Assembly: GCA_012974475.1 (NCBI GenBank)
Contig: JAAXQD010000057.1
Coordinates: 1 to 16,110, forward strand
Reading direction: 5' to 3'
DNA from: Desulfobacterales bacterium
GTDB lineage: Bacteria > Desulfobacterota > Desulfobacteria > Desulfobacterales > UBA11574
Length of the DNA: 16,110 nt
Within the stretch, counting starts at the first letter, position 1; each line of letters begins with the position of its first letter. Both the position numbers and the translations under genes were made by a program. A model generated the notes under the pieces. It saw only the letters and a program-made list of their open reading frames with translations. It made no database searches and had not been told where the DNA came from. Below are positions 5,564 through 13,817 of the stretch, one piece after another.

Positions 5564-7078
5564 TCACAATCCGTCTCTTTTAGCACAGACAATGCTTGCC
5601 AGCTTTTTCTCCAATACATTTATTTCAAACGGCTTCAACATGTACCCGTTGAAGCCAAGGGATATCGCTCGTTCTTTTGTTAAATCAAAATCGCTGGCTG
5701 TAACAGCAAGAATAGGCATTGGTTCTTTAGAGTTCTCTTCTATTCGTCGGATTTCAGCAGCTAGCGCATATCCATTCATCTCGGGCATTTCGAGATCTGT
5801 TAAAATTATATCATATTTTCTTTTTTGAAATTTGATCAACGCTTCTTTACCATTCATGGCAGTGTCCACTTGGTATCCCAGGGACACCAGTTGACTTTGC
5901 ATGATTTCTAAATTAATCTCGCTGTCTTCAACCAACAAAATTTTTTCGATGCGTTTGCAATCTTTCGCTTCAATCGGTTTTCCGCCTTCAAGCATCTGCC
6001 GCTCCTCCTCGAAATCTGCAAAAGTCAATGCAATGTTACGGAAGGTGTTTTCCAATGCAATAAAAGCATCAACGACATCAGGATCAAAATGGGTTTCTTT
6101 TCCTTCCATAATGATACTGACTGCCTTTTCATGAGGAAACGGCGGCTTATAAACACGCTTGCTGATCAATGCGTCATACACATCCGCCAGAGCCATCAAA
6201 CGGCCGGAGATCGGTATCTTATCTCCTTTCAACCCTTGCGGATACCCCGATCCGTCCCACTTTTCCTGGTGCGTAAAGGCAATTTCTCTTGCGTATCGCA
6301 AAAAGGTACTCTTCCCTAGTTTTTGTTCAGTAATATGTAATGCATCATGACCAAAGTTGGTGTGCTTTTTCATTATTTCAAATTCTTCATCAGTCAATTT
6401 CCCCGGCTTCATCAGGATATGATCCCGTACGCCTACTTTCCCCACATCATGAAGCGGAGCCGATATGTATAACAACTCGATAGTTTCATCATTCAATTCA
6501 TTCCGAAATCTTGGATGGTCCTTCAGATGCTGGGCCAATGCTTTTACATAGTTTTGAGTTCTTTTGATATGCCCTCCTGTTTCCGGATCCCGATATTCCG
6601 CCAGAGTTGCCAGGCTCTCAATCATAATGGCTTGGGTCAGCATCACTTCCCGAGTTCGTTCTTCCACCAATTTTTCCAGATGATCCCGATAATCTTTTAA
6701 CTCCAAATGATTTCGGACACGGGCCTTGACAAGTTCCGGATTAATGGGCTTGGCAATATAATCAACCGCGCCCAATGCAAGTCCTTTGGCTTCATCCTCT
6801 TCTTCGCTAAGGGCAGTTATAAAAACAACAGGTATGCCTCTGGTCTTCTCATTGTCTTTAAGCCTGTTGCAAACCTCATAACCATCCATGCCGGGCATCA
6901 TAATATCCAGAAGAATTATATCGGGTAAGGGGATCATTTCGGCCATTTTCAACGCTTTTTCACCGTTGATGGCTGCGACAATCTTATAATCATCCTTTAA
7001 TGTCTCCATTAGTATCTGGATATTTTCTGGAGTATCATCTACAATAAGAATTTTCTGTTTATTGGCATTGTCAACCAT
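5564..7078 (-). CDS. REC-HD-GYP-REC protein, probable cyclic-di-GMP phosphodiesterase
   Basis: The 504-residue cytoplasmic protein begins with a receiver (residues about 8-125) that has D14-D15, D58, T88 and K110. A short helical linker (VEERTREVMLTQ) leads to an HD-GYP domain (about 150-340) with H210-D211 in LHDVGKVGV, H240, H270 in THQEKWDGSGYP (GYP 278-280) and DVYDA (299-303). A second receiver (about 379-495) has D385, D428, T460 and K482. HD-GYP domains hydrolyse cyclic-di-GMP, and all main metal/GYP residues are present, so activity is expected. The C-terminal extra receiver suggests two phosphoryl inputs. The ATG overlaps the kinase stop (TAATG), which implies coupled translation and a direct partner role. 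Confidence 0.92.
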   Translation of the reverse strand: MVDNANKQKILIVDDTPENIQILMETLKDDYKIVAAINGEKALKMAEMIPLPDIILLDIMMPGMDGYEVCNRLKDNEKTRGIPVVFITALSEEEDEAKGLALGAVDYIAKPINPELVKARVRNHLELKDYRDHLEKLVEERTREVMLTQAIMIESLATLAEYRDPETGGHIKRTQNYVKALAQHLKDHPRFRNELNDETIELLYISAPLHDVGKVGVRDHILMKPGKLTDEEFEIMKKHTNFGHDALHITEQKLGKSTFLRYAREIAFTHQEKWDGSGYPQGLKGDKIPISGRLMALADVYDALISKRVYKPPFPHEKAVSIIMEGKETHFDPDVVDAFIALENTFRNIALTFADFEEERQMLEGGKPIEAKDCKRIEKILLVEDSEINLEIMQSQLVSLGYQVDTAMNGKEALIKFQKRKYDIILTDLEMPEMNGYALAAEIRRIEENSKEPMPILAVTASDFDLTKERAISLGFNGYMLKPFEINVLEKKLASIVCAKRDGL

Positions 7079-10000
7079 TATGCATCCTCCTCCAATGAAA
7101 TATCCAAGATTTGCGCAATATTTTTAAGGCATTTCAAAGCATTGTCTGTGTCAAATCCTTCAATGTGGCTTTCAAGATCCGCAAATTTGTCGCCAACGAT
7201 AGAAACATTAAGGTACTGTTCCAGAACTTTCATACGATCCATGGCCTGTATAAGATCAGTCTCGAGTAACACCGCCAGTTCAGACAAAAGCGGCTGGACT
7301 GTAGATAAATCAAGAGGGGTGTCCTGATCCAGCAAAGGCGTCGTCTTTTGTTTTTTGACATCATCTTGCTGCTGCATATTTTCTATGGATTCTATCACAA
7401 CATGGAGATGTGACTCAAAGCTATTCAGGATGGGTTCCATTGAATCTTTATTCCCTTGTTTGATTTCCTTTTCAAGTTTGCCGGCAGCCTGAAACAACCC
7501 ATCGGCACCGAGATTTCCGGACACTCCTTTGACGGTATGGGCCAGCCTTACAGCCTTTTCTATATCACTGTTTCTCAGAGATGTTTTAATCTCGTCGATA
7601 ACATCTTTGTAGCTGCTGCGAAATTTATCGAGCAGTTTTCTGTAGAGTTTCCAGTTTTCCCCGACTTTTCTCAAACCGGATTCGATCGAGATTCCAGGCA
7701 GGTCAGGCAAGGTTATATCATCCGGGTCCGCCAATTTCTCACTTGTCTTTCTAAGAAGGTGGTCCGGGACCTTGCGATCTTTGGGCTCAATCCATCTTAT
7801 CAGGGCTGTGAAAAGCTGGTCCGGATCGATCGGCTTGGTGAGATGATCGGTCATCCCTGCCTCTAAAGATTTTTCACGGTCCCCTGCCATGGCATGCGCC
7901 GTCATGGCAATAATCGGTATTGGGTCGGGTGGTTGTTCATCTTTGAGATTCTCCTCCCATTTTCTTATCTCCCGGGTCGCCGTCATCCCATCCATGACCG
8001 GCATCTGAAGGTCCATCAGCACCACATCAAATTCAGCGGCCTGAACCTTTTCCACGGCTTCTTTGCCGTGGTTGGCAATTTCCACCACAAGACCAGCATT
8101 TTCCAGAATCTCACTCGCCACCTGCTGATTGATTTCGTTGTCCTCAACCAGAAGAATCCGTGCACCAAAGATCGTTTTAAGCGCTTCACTGTCGATCCCC
8201 CTGCTGATTTCCCTAACCGGCTTTGTTTCTATCTCTTTTCCAAACACCTCCATGATCGTATTGAACAGCACCGAGGCATTTACCGGCTTGATGAGAAACC
8301 CCTTTATGCCTGCATGCTTGGCACGCTCCATCACCTCCTCGCGTCCGTATGCTGTGACCATAACAACGGCGGGCTGTTCGGACTCCTTAAAACGTTTCTT
8401 GATCCTTCCGGCGGTTTCGATCCCGTCCATGTGAGGCATTTTCCAGTCCATCAGGACCAATTGATACGGATTCTCCTTGTTTATTGCCCGGTCCAGTTCC
8501 ACAAGGGCCTCTTCACCGCTTCCCACCGTCAATGCCTCGAAGGTCATGGATTTGAGCATGTTCTTGAGGATTTCCTGCGAGGTGATGCTGTCGTCTACCA
8601 CCAGAACCCGCATACCGCGGAGATCTCTGTCAGGACGAAGCCAAGCTTTAACTTCTTCGTGTAATCCGAATGCCGCGGTAAAGGTAAAGGTGCTACCTTT
8701 ACCTGGGACGCTTTTCACACCAATCTCGCCGTCCATCATTTCCACCAGACGCTTGCAGATGGTTAACCCCAAACCTGTACCACCATATTTGCGGGTGGTG
8801 GACGTGTCGGCCTGGATGAACGGCTGAAAGAGCTTTGAAGCCGCTTTTTCCGTCATGCCGATACCGGTGTCGCTGACCGAAAACTGTAAAACAGCCTGAT
8901 CCTCCTTCTTGTCCACCAAGTCGATGGAAACCACGATTTCCCCCTCTTCGGTGAATTTAATTGCATTGTTGGAAAGGTTTAACAGAATCTGACCGAGCCG
9001 CAAGGGATCGCCCACCAGTGAGGTAGGAACGTCCGGAGACGCCTTAAAAAGGATTTCAAGCCCTTTTTCCAGTGCTTTGATGGGTACGACGTTGGCCAAA
9101 TTATCGAGAACGTCTTCCAAGTGAAAATTTATTGATTCCATATCCAGCTTGTCGGCTTCAATTTTGGAAAAATCGAGAATATCGTTGATGATCCTGAGAA
9201 GTGACTTGGCCGATGTGTCTATCTTTTTGAGATAGTCCTCCTGTTTAGGGGTTAAATCCGTCTGCAGGGCCAAATGGGCCATTCCTATGACAGCGTTCAT
9301 CGGCGTGCGGATTTCATGGCTCATATTGGCCAAAAAATCGCTCTTGGCCTGGGTGTTTTCCTCTGCAGCCATCTTAGCTTTAAAGAGGTCTTTCTCCATC
9401 TGCTTACGTTCGGTAATATCAAAAAATACCCCGTCTACATATTCAATCTTACCACTGTCATCGCAGATGATATGTCCTCTATCCTGCATCCAAAGAATAT
9501 CGCCAGACTTGGTTTTAATTTTATACTCCCTAATGTACGATTCGTCGGTCTTAATCGCTTCAATGAATTTTTCTTTTACGGCTTCAAAATCTTCATCTGC
9601 AATCAAGGCTGACCATTTCAGTTCCTCCGAGTTGAACTCGTGCATGTTATATCCGGTCAATAACTCTATCTTATTATCATAGAACTCAACAGACCAGTCG
9701 GCGAATCCTCTGTATACTACGCTTGGGAGGTTTTCCACCAGCAATCTGTATTTCTCCTCGCTCTCCCGCACTGTCTCTTCGGCACGGTTGCGTTCAATGG
9801 CTACTGCGATGGAGTCCGTGACAGACAAAATGGTGTGTATGGTATCCTCTTGGATAGCCTCCCGGGAAAAAACGACCAATGCACCAACCGAATGGCCCTC
9901 GACGATCATGGGAATACCGGCAAAGGACGTGAGGCCTTGTTCCCTGGCCCAGTCTTTATCCTTAAGGTAAGGACTATCCTGAATGCTATTGGAGATATGG

Positions 10001-11967
10001 GGCCGCTGTTCAAACACCACGCGGCTGATTTTGGAATCACCCCCGATGGGCATACTTTCGTGGGCGCCCTCAATATGGGTGTACAACCCAGAACTGGCAT
10101 ACAATTTGAGAACGTTCTCCGTTTCATCAACGATCCAGATGCGGGCGAAGGCCATATTCAGCTCACTGACAAAAATTTCCGTGACAGACAGAAGCGTTTC
10201 TTTAAGCGTGTCGCCCACCGTCAGCGACTGGCTGATTTTCGCTCCTAACATTATCAACTTTTCCTTTTTCTTGCGTTCAGTAACTTCCCGGACAAGGGCC
10301 CTGTTCCATTTTATGAATACTAAAAGAATGACTCCTCCCGCCATGAGAATGGGGATGACGATTTGCAATACGAGCTTCCAGGCGAAACGCCGTTCAAATC
10401 GGACGTTTATCCAGTGATTATGGATTTTTGTTTTTTCGGCATCCGAAATCGAATAAATCGTCTTATCCAAAATATTGACCAGTTCCGGCCAGTCTTTTCG
10501 AACGGCAAAAGACAGCTCCATTTTGTAGGATGTCGTGGCTCCCACTTTCAGATTGGTTAACCCCAGCTTTTGGGTTGCATAGGTGATAGAGGCCAGGTTG
10601 CCGACAAAGGCATCGACGTGTCCATAAGATAAATCTCTAAGTGCCTGGTCGATATTGCCTGCAAGATAAAACTGCTGGTCCGGATAATCCCGTTCCAGTA
10701 TTTCTTGGTAAGCATAACCCTCAACAACTGCTATCTTGTTCTTTTTAAAATTATTTAAGCTGCTAACAAAAGGTGCATCCTTCCTTGTTAGAACAACTAT
10801 CGGGAATTTAATGTATGGCCGGGTAAACAATAGGAACTTGGATCGATTCGGTGTTTTGGCGACACATGGTAGAACATCGATTTCTCCATTTATAGCTTTC
10901 TCCATGACTTCGGGCCAAAGTAGCCCTTGAACCGGTGCCATATTAATACTGAGCCGCTTGTTCAGGTGCTGGACATAATCTGAGGCAATTCCAGAATATA
11001 TTTTGGTGGCGTCAACGTATTCAAAAGGCGGCCACGACGGATCCACACCAAGGCGGATATCCTTATGATCGGCCAGCCAAGCTTTTTCTTCTTTTGTCAA
11101 CGCAAGTTTCTTTTGTTTATTTTTGTCAAAGCCGACAAGAATCCACTTGTTGATTATTTTCAAACGTTCGTTTTCAGGAATCGAATCCAATACCTTGTCA
11201 AGGATGGTGGCCAGCTCCGGCCAGTCCTTACGGACACCGAAGCGCTGGCCGTCCAGGCTGTCATCGAATATAGCAGCGATCTTAAGGTTTCCAATGCCAT
11301 GTTGGCCGATCAAATAAGCGGTCGTGCCCTGAGACCCAACATAGACATCAGCCTTTCCAAGAGACACAGCCATCAGGGCATCCAGCTCTTTAGGAAACCA
11401 GAGTTGTTTTATTTCCGGATATTGCTCGACAACCTTTTGATGACTGGCCCACCCTTCAACAAGCGAAATATTTTTTTCAGCAATATCGTCACGGCTTTTG
11501 ATGTCTGTATCTTCTGATCGGGTAATAATGATGAGCGGGGTTGGAATATAGGGTTGCGTGAAATTTAAATATGGTTCTCTATCTGATATTTTTCGGGCCG
11601 GCGTAATTACGTCTAACGTAAGGTTTTTAGCGCCCTCCAGAATGCCAACCCATTTCAATCCTGGCACCATTTCCATGGAAATGCCCAATCTTTCACTAAT
11701 GATTTGAATGAAGTCAGCGGAAATGCCCGAATACGAACCTTTTTCATTAGTAAAGCAGTAGGGTGCAAAATCAGGATCTGCACCAATCCGGATGATTGGG
11801 TGTTTTTTAAGCCAGGCTTCTTCTTCAGGCGTGAGTCCTATAGGTTTAATCTTTTTTGAAAGTTCTGATAAATCACTTTGAGACGCGGACTGAATGTCCT
11901 TCGCCGGTAAAGGATTTATCAGCAGCAAGATAGATAAAGCGAGTAAAATTAAAGTATAACGTTTCAT
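7078..11967 (-). CDS. giant hybrid sensor histidine kinase with tandem Venus-flytrap sensors
   Basis: 1629 residues. Start 11967 is chosen for GAGAGG just upstream and a clean signal peptide (MKRYTLILLALSILLL); the 39 extra upstream codons look non-coding. Domains in order: two periplasmic SBP_bac_3-type modules (about 55-278 and 302-522, each opening LTxEExxWLxxH), one TM helix (531-552), GAF (577-726), PAS/PAC (735-856), HisKA with H884 (NMSHEIRTP), HATPase with N997/N1001, DTGIGM (1033-1038) and GGTGLGL (1062-1068), receiver 1 (D1126, D1174, T1205, K1227), receiver 2 (D1276, D1319, T1356, K1378), and HPt with H1477 (AHTVKGVSGNLG). An 80-residue helical tail follows. This is an EvgS/BvgS-like architecture for sensing a small solute and relaying phosphate. 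The ligand is unknown. The stop is fused to the HD-GYP start. Confidence 0.94.
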   Translation of the reverse strand: MKRYTLILLALSILLLINPLPAKDIQSASQSDLSELSKKIKPIGLTPEEEAWLKKHPIIRIGADPDFAPYCFTNEKGSYSGISADFIQIISERLGISMEMVPGLKWVGILEGAKNLTLDVITPARKISDREPYLNFTQPYIPTPLIIITRSEDTDIKSRDDIAEKNISLVEGWASHQKVVEQYPEIKQLWFPKELDALMAVSLGKADVYVGSQGTTAYLIGQHGIGNLKIAAIFDDSLDGQRFGVRKDWPELATILDKVLDSIPENERLKIINKWILVGFDKNKQKKLALTKEEKAWLADHKDIRLGVDPSWPPFEYVDATKIYSGIASDYVQHLNKRLSINMAPVQGLLWPEVMEKAINGEIDVLPCVAKTPNRSKFLLFTRPYIKFPIVVLTRKDAPFVSSLNNFKKNKIAVVEGYAYQEILERDYPDQQFYLAGNIDQALRDLSYGHVDAFVGNLASITYATQKLGLTNLKVGATTSYKMELSFAVRKDWPELVNILDKTIYSISDAEKTKIHNHWINVRFERRFAWKLVLQIVIPILMAGGVILLVFIKWNRALVREVTERKKKEKLIMLGAKISQSLTVGDTLKETLLSVTEIFVSELNMAFARIWIVDETENVLKLYASSGLYTHIEGAHESMPIGGDSKISRVVFEQRPHISNSIQDSPYLKDKDWAREQGLTSFAGIPMIVEGHSVGALVVFSREAIQEDTIHTILSVTDSIAVAIERNRAEETVRESEEKYRLLVENLPSVVYRGFADWSVEFYDNKIELLTGYNMHEFNSEELKWSALIADEDFEAVKEKFIEAIKTDESYIREYKIKTKSGDILWMQDRGHIICDDSGKIEYVDGVFFDITERKQMEKDLFKAKMAAEENTQAKSDFLANMSHEIRTPMNAVIGMAHLALQTDLTPKQEDYLKKIDTSAKSLLRIINDILDFSKIEADKLDMESINFHLEDVLDNLANVVPIKALEKGLEILFKASPDVPTSLVGDPLRLGQILLNLSNNAIKFTEEGEIVVSIDLVDKKEDQAVLQFSVSDTGIGMTEKAASKLFQPFIQADTSTTRKYGGTGLGLTICKRLVEMMDGEIGVKSVPGKGSTFTFTAAFGLHEEVKAWLRPDRDLRGMRVLVVDDSITSQEILKNMLKSMTFEALTVGSGEEALVELDRAINKENPYQLVLMDWKMPHMDGIETAGRIKKRFKESEQPAVVMVTAYGREEVMERAKHAGIKGFLIKPVNASVLFNTIMEVFGKEIETKPVREISRGIDSEALKTIFGARILLVEDNEINQQVASEILENAGLVVEIANHGKEAVEKVQAAEFDVVLMDLQMPVMDGMTATREIRKWEENLKDEQPPDPIPIIAMTAHAMAGDREKSLEAGMTDHLTKPIDPDQLFTALIRWIEPKDRKVPDHLLRKTSEKLADPDDITLPDLPGISIESGLRKVGENWKLYRKLLDKFRSSYKDVIDEIKTSLRNSDIEKAVRLAHTVKGVSGNLGADGLFQAAGKLEKEIKQGNKDSMEPILNSFESHLHVVIESIENMQQQDDVKKQKTTPLLDQDTPLDLSTVQPLLSELAVLLETDLIQAMDRMKVLEQYLNVSIVGDKFADLESHIEGFDTDNALKCLKNIAQILDISLEEDA

Positions 11968-11986
11968 ATGACCTCTCAAAATCTCA

Positions 11987-12014
11987 GTTATACAAAGACA
12001 CAAATGTAATTCAA
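11987..12014 (-). promoter_or_regulatory. possible promoter for the kinase operon
   Basis: On the minus strand TTGAAT (12014-12009) and TATAAC (11992-11987) are 16 bases apart. Transcription would start near 11980, giving a short leader before the GAGAGG site and the ATG at 11967. It matches 4/6 and 5/6 consensus bases. Confidence 0.4.
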
Positions 12015-12063
12015 GGCATCGGTAGCAAAAAAAATATTTTGTGGTCGCTTTAGTAAACAAACG

Positions 12064-12096
12064 GTGCGGAATTTGAAGCAACAATCCGCACTTTTT
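12064..12096 (+). terminator. hairpin with T run between kinase and IS200
   Basis: GTGCGGA (12064-12070) and TCCGCAC (12085-12091) form a perfect 7 bp stem with a 14-base loop, followed on the + strand by five T. It could stop + strand transcripts, although no + strand gene ends here. Read on the minus strand it would lie upstream of the predicted kinase promoter. Confidence 0.45.
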
Positions 12097-12130
12097 ATCT
12101 TAATACGGACTGAGGACTATAGTAAAGAAT

Positions 12131-12149
12131 CCTGGCCCAGAGGGCCAGG
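12131..12149. repeat. IS200 right-end palindrome
   Basis: CCTGGCCC-AGA-GGGCCAGG is a perfect 8 bp stem, the same as the left-end copy at 12747-12765 except for one loop base. It is the probable transposase recognition hairpin. Confidence 0.75.
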
Positions 12150-12180
12150 CCTTGGCCTACCCCTGGAAGGGGTGAGTCTG

Positions 12181-12203
12181 CCTTGCCCCCCGAGGGGGCA
12201 AGG
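12181..12203 (-). terminator. strong GC hairpin after tnpA
   Basis: CCTTGCCCCC and GGGGGCAAGG form a perfect 10 bp stem with a CGA loop, 19 bases beyond the tnpA stop. No T run follows on either strand, so it may stabilise the mRNA 3' end or block read-through rather than be a classical terminator. CCCC-TGGAA-GGGG at 12160-12172 is a second, smaller hairpin. Confidence 0.5.
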
Positions 12204-12221
12204 AAAGTTGTCCCCATGTTT

Positions 12222-12659
12222 TTAGTTATCGAACAAGTCTTTCTGTTCTGACCGTTTCTCTTTTTGTTGCTGGTATTTTACATATTTTCGGATCATATCC
12301 GAATCTAAGCCTACTGTATCAACGCAATAACCTCGGGCCCAAAAACTGTTACCCCAGTATGGCTTGGTCTTTAACTTTTTAAACCTATTAAACACACGAA
12401 TTGCAGTTCTGCCTTTTATCATTCCTACATAATCGGATATTGATATTTTCGGTGGAACCATTACAAGAATGTGAACATGATCAATCTGTACATTTAATTC
12501 TACAATTTCACATTCTTTTTGTTCGGAAAACGCTCTGATGCAATTCCCAACTTCAGATGCAATTTTTCCATCTAATATCCGGTACCGATATTTAGGTACC
12601 CAAACAATATGATATTGGCAATGCCAGATAGTCTGTGTTAACTTTCGAAATCGGCTCAT
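12222..12659 (-). CDS. tnpA: IS200-type Y1 transposase
   Basis: The 145-residue HUH single-strand transposase catalyses peel-and-paste movement of the element through a 5'-phosphotyrosine intermediate. The N-terminus (CQYHIVWVPKYRYRIL) is the family signature. The HUH motif is H61-V-H63 (IDHVHILV). The catalytic tyrosine is probably Y126 with Q130 four residues on (IRKYVKYQQ), matching the Tyr-x3-Gln geometry of IS608 TnpA. Full length with no frameshift, so it is probably active. It is the only gene in the element; no TnpB is present. The ATG follows AAGGAG, but that site is folded into a long hairpin (12661-12710). Confidence 0.95.
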   Translation of the reverse strand: MSRFRKLTQTIWHCQYHIVWVPKYRYRILDGKIASEVGNCIRAFSEQKECEIVELNVQIDHVHILVMVPPKISISDYVGMIKGRTAIRVFNRFKKLKTKPYWGNSFWARGYCVDTVGLDSDMIRKYVKYQQQKEKRSEQKDLFDN

Positions 12660-12660
12660 T

Positions 12661-12710
12661 TGTTACTCCTTGATCATATGTTGTGGGGACAACTTGATCA
12701 TTGAGTAACA
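12661..12710 (-). promoter_or_regulatory. tnpA leader hairpin sequestering the ribosome site
   Basis: The 50 bases before the start codon fold on themselves: TGTTACTC with GAGTAACA (8 bp), TGATCA with TGATCA (6 bp) and GTTGT with ACAAC (5 bp), around a GGGG loop. The AAGGAG ribosome site (complement of 12666-12671) lies in the stem. IS200 elements are known to limit tnpA translation by such a 5' hairpin, especially in transcripts entering from outside. Confidence 0.7.
12684..12695. repeat. 12-base inverted repeat arm (partner at 12205-12216)
   Basis: TGGGGACAACTT here is the exact reverse complement of AAGTTGTCCCCA at 12205-12216, just after the tnpA stop. The arms flank the whole gene. The upstream arm overlaps the apical part of the leader hairpin. 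Confidence 0.7.
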
Positions 12711-12746
12711 TTGAGTCGTACAGATGGCAAAGCCACTGTACTCTGA

Positions 12747-12765
12747 CCTGGCCCAAAGGGCCAGG
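12747..12765. repeat. IS200 left-end palindrome
   Basis: CCTGGCCC-AAA-GGGCCAGG is a perfect 8 bp stem and matches the right-end palindrome. In IS200/IS605 elements the equivalent hairpin directs strand choice and cleavage at the left end. Confidence 0.75.
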
Positions 12766-12951
12766 GTTTCTATATTGGACTAAATTTTAAATATTTTAAA
12801 CAGGTTAGGTTGTCCTGAGTAAAACATATTTGCGAATACTTGCATGATGCTTAAATCTCACTATGTTTAACAATACTGATGACATTTTTCAATTAAAACT
12901 ATATAATAAATTCGCTCAGATCGCAGCCGAAAGTCCTCATTTGGAAAAAAT

Positions 12952-12984
12952 AAAGCGGATACCATATGTTTTGTTCCGCTTTTT
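12952..12984 (-). terminator. bidirectional-looking terminator downstream of the 13088 gene
   Basis: AAAGCGGA (12952-12959) pairs perfectly with TCCGCTTT (12975-12982). T runs follow on both strands (TTTATTTTTT on the minus strand, TTTTT on the plus). It lies about 100 bases after the stop of the minus-strand gene at 13088 and probably ends it. The rest of 12770-13087 is AT-rich with no gene seen. Confidence 0.65.
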
Positions 12985-13087
12985 GCCTTCAAGCTTGTGA
13001 TTGAGATTACCTTATAGAAATGCAACTATAAAAAACCTGCGATATATAGCAAATATCTTTTTTCACTAACAAAGAGATAATGATATC

Positions 13088-13441
13088 TCAAGAATTATTC
13101 TGACCTTGGTTTTCTGATTCAGAGAACAAGTTTAGTTGCTCCGATGGATGTGGCTTTGTTTTAACTGAAGTGGTGGATTGAGCTTTTGTTTTTTTTAAAA
13201 TGCCTGGACGTGCCTTCGTTTTACCGGTGGTGCTGGGAAGGCCCTTTTCAAGATTAATGATCCCACGATTGATTATTTGAACGAAAGGTTCTCCGGTACG
13301 CTCCTTTTCCCGTTTCAAAATCTTTTGGGCTTCCGGTGTAATCATAAGCTGAACCTGTTTGCACCCCTCTGCAAGTTTCTTTTTACGCCAACGTTCCCGC
13401 CGTTTCCTGTCAGTTTTTCGCCTTTGCTCTATTGTCACCAT
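13088..13441 (-). CDS. basic ribbon-helix-helix-like protein with Lys/Thr-rich tail (117 aa)
   Basis: The start at 13441 is chosen because AGGGGGA lies just upstream; a frame nine codons longer has no ribosome site. Residues 7-24 are extremely basic (RRKTDRKRRERWRKKK). They are followed by a likely RHH module at about 27-68: strand CKQVQLMITPEA, then helices QKILKREKERTG and FVQIINRGIINLEKG. The C-terminal 50 residues are low-complexity, with repeats of KTKARPG/KKTKAQ/VKTKPHP ending in an acidic, Gln-rich tail. It probably binds DNA, perhaps as a repressor or small nucleoid-type protein. It is a monocistronic gene with its own terminator. The function is not known, and the RHH assignment rests on pattern only. 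Confidence 0.7.
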   Translation of the reverse strand: MVTIEQRRKTDRKRRERWRKKKLAEGCKQVQLMITPEAQKILKREKERTGEPFVQIINRGIINLEKGLPSTTGKTKARPGILKKTKAQSTTSVKTKPHPSEQLNLFSESENQGQNNS

Positions 13442-13801
13442 AATATCCCCCTGTTGGGTCGATATCAAACGTTTATGTGCGACATGATAATCATCCTATA
13501 TCAGGCTATTTACAATAGATCAACACCAAAATAGCTAATTAAAAAAATGTTGGAATAGGGATGATAATGATAGGTAACACCTTGTTTATATACACTTATA
13601 ATGTATTCATTACTTTAAGGAGGAAATATCGATCGAATAAAACATTATTAAACCAGACGGTTGTGTATTATAAGATCATAAAAAACTTTAAGGATAAAAA
13701 GGAGGAAAAATAGACAAAACAGGGTATCAATAGCCATGTTTCAAGTTGTGGTGAAAGCCTATCTCCAGAATAGGATTTAAACTGTTTCTGGACGGAGATG
13801 A

Positions 13802-13817
13802 TTTGACAATTGTCAAA
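13802..13817. repeat. 16 bp perfect palindrome
   Basis: TTTGACAATTGTCAAA reads the same on both strands. It could be a dimeric regulator site. One copy of the direct repeat AATAGGATTTAA follows at once (13818-13829); the other lies upstream (13769-13780). Confidence 0.5.

Larger units (their letters stand above)
12117..12769 (-). mobile_element. IS200-group insertion sequence (IS200/IS605 family)
   Basis: About 650 bp, the normal size for an IS200 that carries only tnpA. Both ends hold nearly identical 19-base palindromes: CCTGGCCCAGAGGGCCAGG (12131-12149) and CCTGGCCCAAAGGGCCAGG (12747-12765). These match the subterminal hairpins that Y1 transposases bind. The ends themselves are not inverted repeats, as expected for this family. 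CTATAG (12117-12122) lies just outside the right-end palindrome, and CTATA (12770-12774) just outside the left-end one. They are candidates for the cleavage site and target sequence, so the exact boundaries are an estimate. The element lies between the kinase promoter region and the gene at 13088 and breaks no visible gene. Confidence 0.8.

Noticed and set aside
7456..8664. 136- and 256-codon plus-strand frames opposite the kinase gene
   Set aside because: They are antisense shadows of the receiver and HPt coding sequence, with no ribosome sites.
11968..12084. 39-residue N-terminal extension of the kinase
   Set aside because: It precedes the signal peptide, overlaps the predicted promoter, and has no ribosome site.
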